Positions 50,598 through 59,646 are shown, counted from the stretch's first letter. The stretch: DNA of 64,000 nt from SVFI01 sp964519385 (GCA_964519385.1 CAZFLR010000008.1:1-64000); one strand, 5' to 3'. Numbers and translations: made by a program. The notes: a model not told the origin generated them from the letters alone.

Positions 50598-51374
50598 TCA
50601 GTTTAATGCCGAAAATCCAAGTACCACTGCTCCCAGAATCACGAGAATGAAACCTGTCACCCGGTTTAAGGTTTTCGGTGTCGCCTTATTTGCTAACACT
50701 GCTGCAATTCTTGCCCACAGCAGCGTAAAGACAACGCAAAGAATGAAAACGACAATATCCGGTTTCCCGCCGATTGCAAAATGTGAAGCTGCGCCGGTGA
50801 GTGCTGTGAAGGACATGATAAACACACTTGTTCCCACAGCCGTCTTTAACTCGTATCCAAGAACCGATGTGAGAATCAGAAGCATCATCATTCCTCCGCC
50901 CGCACCGATAAATCCGCATATAAAACCGATAAGCATACCACAAAAGAGCGACTGTAATGCCCTCTTTTTCGCCGGGATATTCTGCATCGCTTCCTTGGTT
51001 GTCATTACCGGCTTAACAATAAATTTGATACCCAGCATAAAGGTCATAAAAACAGAAAAATTGCCCATCGTTGTTGCCGGAACCAGACTTGCTATATAGC
51101 TGCCGAACACGGTAAAAACCAGTACAGATACCATCATGATAAGTCCGTTTTTGATATCAAGATTTTTATTTTTTCCGTAAGTATAGGCTGAGACTGCACT
51201 TGCCAGCACATCAGAAGACAGTGCGATTCCCACTGCCATATATGGATCCATTTTCAAAAAAGTAATCAGCATCGGACTGATGACCGCTGCTGCGCTCATT
51301 CCGGCAAAACCCGTTCCGAGTCCGGCTCCCATTCCTGCAAAAAAAGTCACTAAAAAAGTAATAAGTAATGTCAA
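50598..51374 (-). CDS. TauE/SafE-family membrane permease
   Basis: 258 residues with about eight membrane helices. Family signs: GMGAGLGTGFAGMSAA and FICGFIGAGGGMMMLLIL in the two halves, each starting a repeat unit. Members move sulfite, sulfoacetate, taurine breakdown products or similar small anions; the substrate here is unknown. It begins with TTG (51372-51374), preceded by GGAGAG nine bases away; the first ATG is too deep in the first helix. It follows the terminator of the sigma-28-linked gene. Confidence 0.86.
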   Translation of the reverse strand: MTLLITFLVTFFAGMGAGLGTGFAGMSAAAVISPMLITFLKMDPYMAVGIALSSDVLASAVSAYTYGKNKNLDIKNGLIMMVSVLVFTVFGSYIASLVPATTMGNFSVFMTFMLGIKFIVKPVMTTKEAMQNIPAKKRALQSLFCGMLIGFICGFIGAGGGMMMLLILTSVLGYELKTAVGTSVFIMSFTALTGAASHFAIGGKPDIVVFILCVVFTLLWARIAAVLANKATPKTLNRVTGFILVILGAVVLGFSALN

Positions 51375-51422
51375 TGTTCTATTCTCTCCTGTACTGTTAT
51401 TCTTTGCGGCAAAACCGCGCCC

Positions 51423-51451
51423 AAAAAGAGGACACCTTTACAGATGTCCTC
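51423..51451 (-). terminator. Terminator after the sigma-28-linked gene
   Basis: Minus strand: GAGGACATC (51451-51443), loop TGTAAA, GGTGTCCTC (51436-51428), then TTTTT (51427-51423). It starts 16 bases after the stop codon. Confidence 0.9.
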
Positions 51452-51467
51452 CCCACCGTGCTTTTAA

Positions 51468-52079
51468 TTATTCGGTTACAACTTCTTTTTTGGAATTGAA
51501 ATATTCCTCAAACTTTTTATTCACCGCATCATACGTCTTCTGGGAAATCTCCGGAAGTTCTCCTCCCCATTTCTTCTTTGCCAGCGCAAAGCCCTTCTCA
51601 AACGCTGCCTGCATCTCTTTCATCTTATCTTCGTCATCGCCTGCCAGTGCCATTGCAAAATCATAAATCCTGCTTGAGGTCTGGTTCACACCCCAATAGC
51701 CATCCTCTGCGATATCTGCCTGCGCCTGTGCTTTGGTCTGTGCATCTACCGTAAAGTTGCCGCTTGCCAAAAATCTCCAGATGTTGTTTGCCTGACCATA
51801 TGCATTACCCTGTTTTGCAAGCATATCATGTACAAGCTGTGTCATCTGATTCATGCGTGCCTGATTCTCCGCCTTTATCTGCTGGACAATTGCACTGCGA
51901 TCCTGTTTTGAAACTGCCTTTGATGCCTGCTTTGCATCTGTCGAAGGTTCATAAACCACACCTTCTCTGACGGTTGTCTTCGCATCTGCTGTCTTCTCTG
52001 CAGCCGCCTCTGTCTTTGGTGTTCCGGCTGAATACGCTGCATATGCATTTACACTGCCGCTTACTCCGTTTACATTCAT
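51468..52079 (-). CDS. Uncharacterised protein, probable motility regulon member
   Basis: 203 residues. No signal peptide. N-terminus MNVNGVSGSVNAYAAYSAG is Ala/Ser/Asn-rich and disordered, like many flagellar secretion substrates; then a Glu/Lys/Gln helical middle (VQQIKAENQARMNQMTQLVHDMLAKQGNAY) and a compact end (NIWRFLASGNFTVDAQTKAQAQADIAEDGYWGVNQTSSRIYDFAMAL). I do not recognise a named domain. The promoter reads TAAA-N16-GCCGATAT, the sigma-28 (SigD) form used for flagellin and late flagellar genes. AGGAGG precedes the ATG. Confidence 0.75.
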   Translation of the reverse strand: MNVNGVSGSVNAYAAYSAGTPKTEAAAEKTADAKTTVREGVVYEPSTDAKQASKAVSKQDRSAIVQQIKAENQARMNQMTQLVHDMLAKQGNAYGQANNIWRFLASGNFTVDAQTKAQAQADIAEDGYWGVNQTSSRIYDFAMALAGDDEDKMKEMQAAFEKGFALAKKKWGGELPEISQKTYDAVNKKFEEYFNSKKEVVTE

Positions 52080-52142
52080 ATCTGTTCCTCCTTGATTCTG
52101 CTCAGGGCAAGTCCATTTGCCCAGTTAACGTTTCCAAACTAT

Positions 52143-52170
52143 ATATCGGCATAAAACCCATATATATTTA
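52143..52170 (-). promoter_or_regulatory. Sigma-28 (SigD) promoter
   Basis: Minus strand: -35 TAAA (52167-52170), 16-base spacer, -10 GCCGATAT (52143-52150). The -10 is exactly the form seen at sigma-D promoters such as B. subtilis hag. About 64-71 bases before the start codon. Confidence 0.65.
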
Positions 52171-52188
52171 GACTTTCTATAGTAATTT

Positions 52189-52217
52189 ATTATAAAACCT
52201 TTCCGTTGAAAAAACAA
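52189..52217 (-). promoter_or_regulatory. Second, sigma-A-like promoter of the same gene
   Basis: Minus strand: -35 TTGTTT (52212-52217), 17-base spacer, -10 TATAAT (52189-52194), just after the end of the oxidoreductase gene. It could give a basal level next to the sigma-28 promoter. Confidence 0.5.
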
Positions 52218-52225
52218 CCCCGGAT

Positions 52226-54457
52226 TCAACTCTCCAACTGCCTATTGGCTTGTCTTTTCAGACTTGCAAATCGCTCATCCGTCTCTGCCTGCAGAAGTTC
52301 CAATACTTCCCTGTATTCTTCCTTCTGCAAATGCCTGGTTCTTCCCATCATGGAAATCCAGTCCGCCACAGGAATCTTTTTCCCGTCCTTTTCAGGGTCA
52401 GCCGACAGTCTCGTTACTCCCTGTTCCACCTCATAGAGTGGAAAAAAACAACTGTTTACCGCCGCCTCAATCACGCGACGCTCGGTTGACGGCTTATCAT
52501 TCCAGTTGAGCGGGCAAGCAGAAATTGCTTTTATATAAGCCGTTCCTGTCGTCTTTGCATAATACGCCGCCTTCGCTGCCTTTCTGATAAAATCTGCCGG
52601 ATGAGACTCTGCAGCCGTCGCTACATACGGAATTCCCGCCGCTGCCATGATTGCCGGCATATCCTTGTGAAAAAAGTTTTTTCCAAACTGCGTCTTCCCG
52701 ACATGAGACGTGGAGCTGCGCGCTCCAAGCGGAGTGGAATAAGACAACTGATATCCCGTATTCATATATCCGCCATTATCATATTCAAAAATGAGCAGTC
52801 TGTGTCCCCTTAGTGCCGTTCCAAGCGCAGACCCCATACCTATATCAAGTCCTCCGTCTCCACTGACCATCACAAAAATAATATCTCCAGGCGGAATTTC
52901 TCCCTTTTCCTGCTTGCGATGGCAAATCTCAGCCACTCCGCTCAGCGTTGCAGCTCCATTCTGAAACAGGTTGTGTATATACGGCACTTTAAAGCTCGTA
53001 CGCGGATACGCTGTCGTCACAATCATCGCGCAGCCTGTCTGAAACAATAATACAACCGGATCCTCAATTCCTCTCAAAAGAAGATTCAAATTAACCAAAA
53101 TACCGCAACCCGGACATGCACCGTGTCCCGGCGCAATCCTTCCCGGCATTGCCGTTATATCATTTAATCTGCCTCCGGTTACCTTAAGCTTACCATCTTT
53201 TCCCGGATTCACTTTTGTCGCTCCGATATTGCTTCTCTCTCTTGTCACAGGTGCAAACAATGGCTCCTTTGCTCCATTCTCCCGGCTTCCCGGTGTCACT
53301 CCGTAATAAGTCATTTCCGGTTTCGCAGTATCATCCGCCCAGGAAAGTAAAGTCTTTGCATCCTCTCTGCTAAAATCCTTTCCGCCCATACCATATACAA
53401 TATTTTTCACCTGCAAAGTGCTGCCTGCTTTCTGGAGTGCTGCCCGCACCTCCAGAGACAGATTTCCACCGCCACCGCCGTAGCTGTCCTGCCGGTCTCC
53501 CACCAGTATATGCTCAACACCTGACAAAGCCTGCGCAAGCTCCTTTTCCGGAAAAGGACGTAACACATGAAGTGTCAATGCTCCCACTCTCTGCCCGTCT
53601 CTACGTAAATCCTCCACTGCTTCCATTGCCGTGTCATAAGCGGAGCCCAGAAGGACAAGTGCATTTTTCGCATCCTCACAATGTATGGTTTCCACCTTTC
53701 CATATTGTCTTCCCGACAGATTATAATATTCCTCAAACAACTCATCCAGCACACGTTTCGTCTCTTTCATCGCCAGATGAAGCTGATATCTGTTGTTCAT
53801 CAAATCCGGTTCATTCATGTAGGAGCCGACCGTAATCGGATTATCCAAATCCCAAAATGGATAAGGTTCTATTTTCGGTCCTATAAACCTTTTTACCACG
53901 TTATCATCAGCAAACCGAACACACCTCGACTTCTGATGGCTGGTAAAAAAACCGTCATAAGCGACAACTACAGGTAATCTTACCCGCTCTGCCAGCCTGA
54001 GGGCAATGATATTAAAATCGTAAACCTGCTGCACCGTATTGGCAAAAAGAATCGGCCACCCGGCATTTAAAAGATACATAATGTCACTGTGGTCTCCCTT
54101 GATTGAAAGCGGCCCCGAAACCGTTCTGCATACTACATTCATTACCATAGGATAACGGGTTCCTGATTGCACCGGAAACTGTTCGATGGCATAGAGAAGT
54201 CCGTTTGCACTTGTCGCATTGACGACACGGCCTCCGGCAACTGCCGCCCCATAACAAATACCGGCAGCACTGTGTTCGCCCTCCGCAGCAATCATGACAA
54301 TGTCGGTCTCTCCGTTTGCACGCATAATATCCAGATTCTCTGCAATTTGTGTTGAAGGAGTAATCGGATAATATCCCATCAAATCGTATCCTATCTGCTT
54401 AATTGCAATGGCTGCCATCTCATTTCCCGAAGCATACTCAAGTACCTGTTCTTTCAT
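52226..54457 (-). CDS. 2-oxoacid:ferredoxin oxidoreductase, fused alpha-beta subunit
   Basis: 743 residues. The alpha (POR_N) part (about 1-370: MGYYPITPSTQIAENL, GPLSIKGDHSDIMYL, VLRPFPEKELAQAL) is fused to the beta (TPP) part (about 430-743): GHGACPGCG and the TPP motif GDGGLDIGMGS ... YDNGGYMNTGYQLSYST. It oxidises a 2-oxoacid with CoA to acyl-CoA and CO2, passing electrons to ferredoxin. The alpha-beta fusion is less common than four separate genes or one large PFOR. The ATG overlaps the stop of the gamma-delta gene by one base (TAATG), so the two are coupled. Pyruvate or branched-chain oxoacids are likely substrates. Confidence 0.9.
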   Translation of the reverse strand: MKEQVLEYASGNEMAAIAIKQIGYDLMGYYPITPSTQIAENLDIMRANGETDIVMIAAEGEHSAAGICYGAAVAGGRVVNATSANGLLYAIEQFPVQSGTRYPMVMNVVCRTVSGPLSIKGDHSDIMYLLNAGWPILFANTVQQVYDFNIIALRLAERVRLPVVVAYDGFFTSHQKSRCVRFADDNVVKRFIGPKIEPYPFWDLDNPITVGSYMNEPDLMNNRYQLHLAMKETKRVLDELFEEYYNLSGRQYGKVETIHCEDAKNALVLLGSAYDTAMEAVEDLRRDGQRVGALTLHVLRPFPEKELAQALSGVEHILVGDRQDSYGGGGGNLSLEVRAALQKAGSTLQVKNIVYGMGGKDFSREDAKTLLSWADDTAKPEMTYYGVTPGSRENGAKEPLFAPVTRERSNIGATKVNPGKDGKLKVTGGRLNDITAMPGRIAPGHGACPGCGILVNLNLLLRGIEDPVVLLFQTGCAMIVTTAYPRTSFKVPYIHNLFQNGAATLSGVAEICHRKQEKGEIPPGDIIFVMVSGDGGLDIGMGSALGTALRGHRLLIFEYDNGGYMNTGYQLSYSTPLGARSSTSHVGKTQFGKNFFHKDMPAIMAAAGIPYVATAAESHPADFIRKAAKAAYYAKTTGTAYIKAISACPLNWNDKPSTERRVIEAAVNSCFFPLYEVEQGVTRLSADPEKDGKKIPVADWISMMGRTRHLQKEEYREVLELLQAETDERFASLKRQANRQLES

Positions 54458-55572
54458 TACACCTCATCTCCTTCCATTCTTTTTTCCGTCAAATATGATT
54501 CCGAAGTAATATAACCATCCGGTCCTGCTTCCTCATAATAATCCGGTGTACGAAGAAGTTCCTGATTCGCAATAAAATATTTTTTCTCCGGGTTTTCAGA
54601 TTCTTTCCCACACACAAGTGCATTGACAGGACACACATCCACACATCGCAGGCACCCTTTGCAATGATAATAATCCAGACCTTGATTAACCATCATTTCC
54701 TTTCCGTTAAATTCTCCCCTCTTAAATTGAAACACCATATCCGGACATGTAGAATGACACAATCCGCAATTGATACATTTTTCTTTTATAAAAAGCGGAA
54801 TATATCCCTGTCTTGACGGAGAAAGGTCAGCGATGACCGTACTTCCCGGACACGGATTAATCCCCCCTGCCGGAGCCGTCAGATATCCCCATCTTGGTTG
54901 CTTATCGCTAACTCCTCCGGCGGTTTCCCCCTCGGAATCCTTGTGCGAACAATCAATCCGGTAAACCTCCTGATATCCTCTCCTGATTCCATCCAGATTT
55001 GCCTGCAGCGCATCCGGATATTTTTTCCCAAGTGTACCCCTGCAAATCTGTTCTCCCGGCGAAGAATCTTCCATTCCCATAAGCTTAAGTGCTGCTCCAA
55101 GCATTATGACATTGATACGCGACTTCGTTTCCATGGCTATACGCATGGCATCGATTCCATATATTCGCGCTCTTTTGGCGTTTCCCATAAATCCATCCGA
55201 AAAATTCAAATCTCCCCTTCCGGAATCATGTGCAACAAGAACAACCGTGTTTTCGTCACATCCTCCCAGTACCGAAGCATCCTTTAACAGTGCCTGATGA
55301 AATATAACCAAAAGATCCGGATTTTCCACCGGAGAATGCTCTCTGATTTCTTTCTTAACGTCAGAAAACCGGACATACCCCTTAACAGGCGTTCCGGTTT
55401 TTTCTGAACCATAGCTTGAAAAATTACTGCTGTTGACATTCAAATATTTAACTCCGAGTTCTCCAAGCATCTTTGCACAAAGGTTTGCTCCGAGTCCTCC
55501 GATGCTTTCCAGTCGCACCTCATAGTATTCTTTTCCGGATGCCAGTTTTTCTTTCATTCCCACAACACTCAC
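54457..55572 (-). CDS. 2-oxoacid:ferredoxin oxidoreductase, fused gamma-delta subunit
   Basis: 371 residues. The gamma domain comes first (about 17-195: EVRLESIGGLGANLCAKMLGELG, SSNFSSYGSEKTGTPVKGYVRFS), then a PorD ferredoxin domain with two [4Fe-4S] motifs, CINCGLCHSTCP and CKGCLRCVDVCP. Electrons pass from TPP through these clusters to ferredoxin. The frame opens at GTG 55570-55572, but the ribosome site GAGGTG fits better with GTG at 55561-55563 or ATG at 55555-55557, so the protein may be 3-5 residues shorter. Confidence 0.88.
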   Translation of the reverse strand: MSVVGMKEKLASGKEYYEVRLESIGGLGANLCAKMLGELGVKYLNVNSSNFSSYGSEKTGTPVKGYVRFSDVKKEIREHSPVENPDLLVIFHQALLKDASVLGGCDENTVVLVAHDSGRGDLNFSDGFMGNAKRARIYGIDAMRIAMETKSRINVIMLGAALKLMGMEDSSPGEQICRGTLGKKYPDALQANLDGIRRGYQEVYRIDCSHKDSEGETAGGVSDKQPRWGYLTAPAGGINPCPGSTVIADLSPSRQGYIPLFIKEKCINCGLCHSTCPDMVFQFKRGEFNGKEMMVNQGLDYYHCKGCLRCVDVCPVNALVCGKESENPEKKYFIANQELLRTPDYYEEAGPDGYITSESYLTEKRMEGDEV

Positions 55573-55617
55573 CTCACACTTTTTTGAAAATAGTGTTTAC
55601 CGAATGCCTGAGATTAT

Positions 55618-55770
55618 TCAATATTTTATCATGTCATCCGTGCCATCTGCTGTTGCCGGCACTGTTGAAGCATCGGAAGCACTGCCTGTATCCGCGTTTT
55701 CCTTGCCTTCGTTTAAGGACAGTGTTGCCTTAAAGCCAAACTCTCCGTCATACGCAAGTGACACATTCAT
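55618..55770 (-). other. Doubtful small reading frame, possible gene remnant
   Basis: Fifty residues from ATG 55768-55770 (MNVSLAYDGEFGFKATLSLN ... MIKY). It reads like protein, with an ordered start and a Ser/Thr/Asp-rich end, but has no clear ribosome site and begins just after the gdhA terminator. It may be the 3' end of a lost gene. The rest of this 290-base gap holds only that terminator and the leader of the oxidoreductase genes. Confidence 0.25.
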
Positions 55771-55802
55771 GGAATTATGTATTGATTCCGCAAAAAACAA
55801 AA

Positions 55803-55841
55803 AACCCTACACATTTGCCATTTCCCGCAATGTGTAGGGTT
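55803..55841 (-). terminator. Terminator after gdhA
   Basis: 13-bp arms AACCCTACACATT (minus) and AATGTGTAGGGTT, then TTTTGTTTTTTG. The stem is long and perfect. It starts 23 bases after the gdhA stop. Confidence 0.92.
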
Positions 55842-55863
55842 CTCATTTTTTATTAATTATATG

Positions 55864-57198
55864 TTATACAATACCCTGTGCCTTCATAGCCTCTGCTACC
55901 TTCAGGAAACCTGCAACGTTAGCTCCGACTACATAGTCACCTTCCTTGCCGACCTTCTTAGCCGCGTCATCAAGATTGTGGAAAATATTCACCATAATCT
56001 GCTGAAGCTTTGCATCAACCTCTTCAAATGTCCATGAAAGTCTTTCGCTGTTCTGGCTCATCTCAAGTGCGGATGTAGCAACACCGCCTGCATTGGAAGC
56101 CTTGCCAGGGCAGAATAAAATTCCGTTCTTCTGGAAGTATTCTGTAGCCTCTAAAGTCGTCGGCATATTAGCACCCTCTGCTACAGCAAACACGCCATTT
56201 GCGACAAGTGCCTTTGCATCATCAAGGTTCAGCTCATTCTGTGTTGCACATGGAAGAGCGATATCTACCTTAGCTGTCCAGACACCTTTTCCTTCGTGGT
56301 ACTCTGCGCTTGGTCTTGCTGCTGCATACTCGGTAAGACGAGCACGTTTTACCTCTTTCACCTCTTTTAATAATGCAACATCAATTCCTTCCGGATCATA
56401 AATCCAGCCTGTAGAATCTGAACATGTAACAGGTTTTCCGCCAAGCTGCTGTGCTTTCTCAATCGCATAAATTGCAACATTTCCGGCTCCGGAAACAGCA
56501 ATCGTCTTTCCTTCAAGAGATTTGCCGTTACATTTGAGCATTTCATTTGTCAGGTACAGCAGACCATAGCCTGTTGCCTGTGTTCTTGCAAGAGAACCGC
56601 CATAGGTCAATCCTTTACCTGTGAGGACACCCTCATAGATATTGCGGATTCTCTTGTACTGTCCGTACATATATCCAATCTCACGTGCACCTACTCCGAT
56701 ATCGCCGGCCGGAACGTCCGTATCAGCCCCGATATGTCTGTAAAGCTCTGTCATAAAGCTCTGGCAGAATGCCATGATTTCATTGTCTGATTTACCCTTA
56801 GGATCAAAGTCAGAACCACCTTTACCTCCGCCAATCGGAAGACCTGTCAGTGAATTTTTGAAAATCTGCTCGAAACCGAGGAATTTGATAATACCAAGGT
56901 TTACAGAAGGATGGAAACGAAGCCCTCCTTTGTATGGTCCGATTGCACTGTTGAACTGTACACGGAAACCATTGTTTACCTGCACCTGTCCGTTATCATC
57001 TACCCACGGAACGCGGAACATGATAACTCTTTCCGGTGTGACCAATCTTTCTAACAAGGCTTGTTTTCTGTACTCCTCTTCGTTTGCTTCGATTACAACA
57101 CGGAGAGATTCCATTACTTCTTTTACCGCCTGGTGAAATTCAGGCTGAGCCGGGTTTTTCTCGATGACTAAGTCAATCACTTCATCAACATATGACAT
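55864..57198 (-). CDS. gdhA: NADP-specific glutamate dehydrogenase
   Basis: 444 residues, the usual length of the hexameric bacterial NADP enzyme. Glutamate site GGLRFHPSVNLGIIKFLGFEQIFKNSLTGLPIGGGKGGSDFDPKGKS, catalytic Asp in PAGDIGVG, Rossmann GAGNVAIYAIEKAQQLG. It forms glutamate from 2-oxoglutarate and ammonia in the cytosol. AGGAGG is 7-8 bases before the ATG, with its own promoter and terminator, so it is monocistronic. Confidence 0.97.
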   Translation of the reverse strand: MSYVDEVIDLVIEKNPAQPEFHQAVKEVMESLRVVIEANEEEYRKQALLERLVTPERVIMFRVPWVDDNGQVQVNNGFRVQFNSAIGPYKGGLRFHPSVNLGIIKFLGFEQIFKNSLTGLPIGGGKGGSDFDPKGKSDNEIMAFCQSFMTELYRHIGADTDVPAGDIGVGAREIGYMYGQYKRIRNIYEGVLTGKGLTYGGSLARTQATGYGLLYLTNEMLKCNGKSLEGKTIAVSGAGNVAIYAIEKAQQLGGKPVTCSDSTGWIYDPEGIDVALLKEVKEVKRARLTEYAAARPSAEYHEGKGVWTAKVDIALPCATQNELNLDDAKALVANGVFAVAEGANMPTTLEATEYFQKNGILFCPGKASNAGGVATSALEMSQNSERLSWTFEEVDAKLQQIMVNIFHNLDDAAKKVGKEGDYVVGANVAGFLKVAEAMKAQGIV

Positions 57199-57253
57199 AT
57201 TATTGTCCTCCTTTTATGAAAAGATTTGTGGACCCCTTTTTTGCCCGTGTATT

Positions 57254-57282
57254 ATTATAAAGCGAAAAAAAGCAAAGTACAA
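57254..57282 (-). promoter_or_regulatory. Promoter of gdhA
   Basis: Minus strand: -35 TTGTAC (57277-57282), 17-base spacer, -10 TATAAT (57254-57259). The region holds a 12-bp A/T-rich inverted repeat (57265-57276 and 57289-57300) that may end the upstream transcript or bind a regulator. Confidence 0.6.
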
Positions 57283-57319
57283 GATTTTTTTGCTTTTTTT
57301 CACTAAATTGTTAAAGTAT

Positions 57320-58300
57320 TTATTTTTCACACGGATAAACAAGTCCCATCTGTCCGCGGATATCGTCCATGGCCTTCATCAGTTTCAGTGTTTCCTCATG
57401 TGGCATTTCCGGACAGAAAAGCTGTTTTTTCCTCAGTGCCTTTTTGCATGACTTAACCTCGTACTCATATCCCGTCACCTGCTTCGGACACTTTTTATAA
57501 AGAACGCGTTTATATTGGTCGTTATACACGGCTACCGACTGAAAATTATTAATATTCTCAATCACCATAAAACCGCCGGTTCCCTGAATGATTCCCTGAC
57601 GGTCACTGACCATGAGCATTGATGTATGCAAAACCGCAAGACGGCCATCGTTATACTCAATCGTAATGCTCTCCTGTGCATCCACCCCTTTTTCTGTCAT
57701 GACCGCATGTGAGGACACCTTTTTAATATCATCACCGAAGAACATATGCGCAACGTTTAGCGGATAAATACCGACATCAAGAAGTGCTCCGCCTGCAAGC
57801 TCCGGCTCCGTCAGTCTTTCTTTCCATGTCATTTCATAGCCAAGATTTGCAGTCAGAAGTTTGGGTTCACCAATGATTCCGCTCTCCATAATATCTTTAA
57901 TTGTCTGATACATCGGCATATAGCGAATCCACATGGCCTCCGTAATAAAAACCTTCTTCTCCGCTGCATACGCCAGCAGTTTCTTTGCCTGTTCTTCGTT
58001 CACACAGAACGGCTTTTCCATAAGCACCGGCTTACCGTAATCAATGCAAAGCATGCCATGCTCCAGATGCATAGTATGAGGTGTTGCCACGTACACCAGA
58101 TCAACCTTCGGGTCTGCCAGCATATCCTCATAGCTGCCGTATGCCGTCTCAACATGGTTATCCTTGGCAAACTTCTGTGCCTTCCCCAGACTTCTGGATG
58201 CCACGGCATAAGGGGTGGCTTCCTTCATTCTGTACAGTGTGTCTGCCATGACGGCTGCTATTTTACCTGCTCCTAAAATTCCTACTCTTAACTTACTCAT
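57320..58300 (-). CDS. Gfo/Idh/MocA-family oxidoreductase
   Basis: 326 residues. N-terminal Rossmann fold (VGILGAGKIAAVMADTL, DLVYVATPHTMHLEH), the EKP motif (VLMEKPFCVNEEQAKKLL) with the conserved Lys, and C-terminal alpha/beta substrate domain (GGALLDVGIYPLN). It oxidises or reduces a sugar, polyol or related alcohol with NAD(P); the substrate is unknown. It starts 3 bases after the stop of the SH3b gene, so the two form a transcript. Confidence 0.9.
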   Translation of the reverse strand: MSKLRVGILGAGKIAAVMADTLYRMKEATPYAVASRSLGKAQKFAKDNHVETAYGSYEDMLADPKVDLVYVATPHTMHLEHGMLCIDYGKPVLMEKPFCVNEEQAKKLLAYAAEKKVFITEAMWIRYMPMYQTIKDIMESGIIGEPKLLTANLGYEMTWKERLTEPELAGGALLDVGIYPLNVAHMFFGDDIKKVSSHAVMTEKGVDAQESITIEYNDGRLAVLHTSMLMVSDRQGIIQGTGGFMVIENINNFQSVAVYNDQYKRVLYKKCPKQVTGYEYEVKSCKKALRKKQLFCPEMPHEETLKLMKAMDDIRGQMGLVYPCEK

Positions 58301-58303
58301 ATC

Positions 58304-59587
58304 TTATTCCACAAACTCTGTTTTTACATATCCAATCTGACCGTTAAACTTAATCTTACACCATCCGTCTGCCTGTTCCATAATCAGTTCAAACGTTTCT
58401 CCCTGATATGCAACTCCGAGCTTGTCCCCTGACGTAGATGCAGATTTTCTTACATTTACCGTCTCTTTCACGGTAACCTTACCATTTGCTGTAATATCCG
58501 TCACAGAAGCTTCCTCCTGTGGTTCTTCCTGCGTCTCATTTTCTGACGGCTGAGTTTCTGATGCTGTCTCTGCCGACTCCAGATATTCACTCTTGATATA
58601 GCCTTCCGTTCCATTATAATCTACACGGCTCCAGCCATTTTCCTTCTTTTCGTAGCGCGTGATGGTCTCCCCCATCGCAATACGTCCGATACGGTCTGCA
58701 TTCTCACTGTCAGATGCTCTGACATTGACCGTATCCGTAGCCTTCACCAGCTCCTGCTGTGGCTGTGTTGCTTCCTGTACCGGTTCTTCCGGTGTCTCAG
58801 ACGGCTCTTCTTCCGTCTCAGGCTGAAGCTGTGCCATTGCCTGACTCACCTCTTCATCCAGTTTTGCAGAAAGCTCACTCATAAACGTGCTCAGAGCCGG
58901 ATCTGCATCAATAGCCTCCGCATACTTGGTCTCTACGATCGAAAATATATCTGCCACATCTGTCTGTGCCACAATAGCCTTCACATACTCTCTGTCCTGT
59001 TCCGTCATATTGCCGTCACAGATATAAAGACTTCCGTCCTCCTTCGGACAGATATACAATGTCGTAAGTCCCGGTGCAAGTGTGTCTATATTTGAAAACT
59101 TGATTTCATAATATACAAATGCCACATAAGAGCCTGTCACAGGTCCCGGCTTGGTATATATTTTCAAGTTATCAAATTCATCGATATAGGCACTCTCTTT
59201 TTCAATCTTAAGCAGTTCTTCCTGCTCTACTGAATCACGAAGTGCAGTAATGGTTGCAGAATCACCGTTGGTCATGGCATTAAAATATTTCGCTGCCAGC
59301 TCATTGACCTCTACATATGCGTTCTCCTCCAAAGCCACATCCGGAACCGTGTAGTCTGCGACAGGTGCAGACTCATCTGCCGTCTGATTATCCGGAGTCT
59401 GTGCCTCCTGCTTTACCTCTTCTTTATCTTCCGGCGTTTCCTTTTTGCAGGATACGCAAACAAGTACAACAATGAGAACTACCACAACTGCAACTGCAAT
59501 GTAAAACATTTTGGCGAACTGCTTTTCTTTTTGAAGCCGGTCACCGAACCGTTTTAACCCCTTGGCAAGATTGCTAATAAAACCCAT
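58304..59587 (-). CDS. Membrane-anchored protein with two SH3b domains
   Basis: 427 residues. A basic N-terminus precedes one membrane helix (about 28-46: FYIAVAVVVVLIVVLVCVSC), then an acidic linker, a folded middle domain (about 90-230; LAAKYFNAMTNGDSATITALRD, TYVAFVYYEI-like), a Glu/Pro/Gln-rich linker and two bacterial SH3 domains (TDTVNVRASDSENADRIGRIAMGE near 290; KETVNVRKSASTSGDKLGVAYQGE near 375). SH3b domains often bind peptidoglycan peptides. Outward-facing; function unknown. Its start is 17 bases from the end of a tRNA terminator. Confidence 0.84.
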   Translation of the reverse strand: MGFISNLAKGLKRFGDRLQKEKQFAKMFYIAVAVVVVLIVVLVCVSCKKETPEDKEEVKQEAQTPDNQTADESAPVADYTVPDVALEENAYVEVNELAAKYFNAMTNGDSATITALRDSVEQEELLKIEKESAYIDEFDNLKIYTKPGPVTGSYVAFVYYEIKFSNIDTLAPGLTTLYICPKEDGSLYICDGNMTEQDREYVKAIVAQTDVADIFSIVETKYAEAIDADPALSTFMSELSAKLDEEVSQAMAQLQPETEEEPSETPEEPVQEATQPQQELVKATDTVNVRASDSENADRIGRIAMGETITRYEKKENGWSRVDYNGTEGYIKSEYLESAETASETQPSENETQEEPQEEASVTDITANGKVTVKETVNVRKSASTSGDKLGVAYQGETFELIMEQADGWCKIKFNGQIGYVKTEFVE

Positions 59588-59604
59588 AAAAACTTCCTTT
59601 CTCT

Positions 59605-59644
59605 AAAAAAAAAATATTACAGCCAATGTATTTCACATCGGCTG
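59605..59644 (-). terminator. Terminator after tRNA-Arg
   Basis: Minus strand: CAGCCGATGT (59644-59635), loop GAAAT, ACATTGGCTG (59629-59620), then TAATATTTTTTTTTT ending at 59605. Perfect 10-bp stem with one G-T pair. It lies only 17 bases before the SH3b gene start, so that gene depends on readthrough or a hidden promoter. Confidence 0.88.
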
Positions 59645-59646
59645 AG

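Noticed and set aside
51406..51417. Small GCGG...CCGC hairpin before the TauE gene
   Set aside because: The stem is four bases and no T-tract follows on the minus strand.
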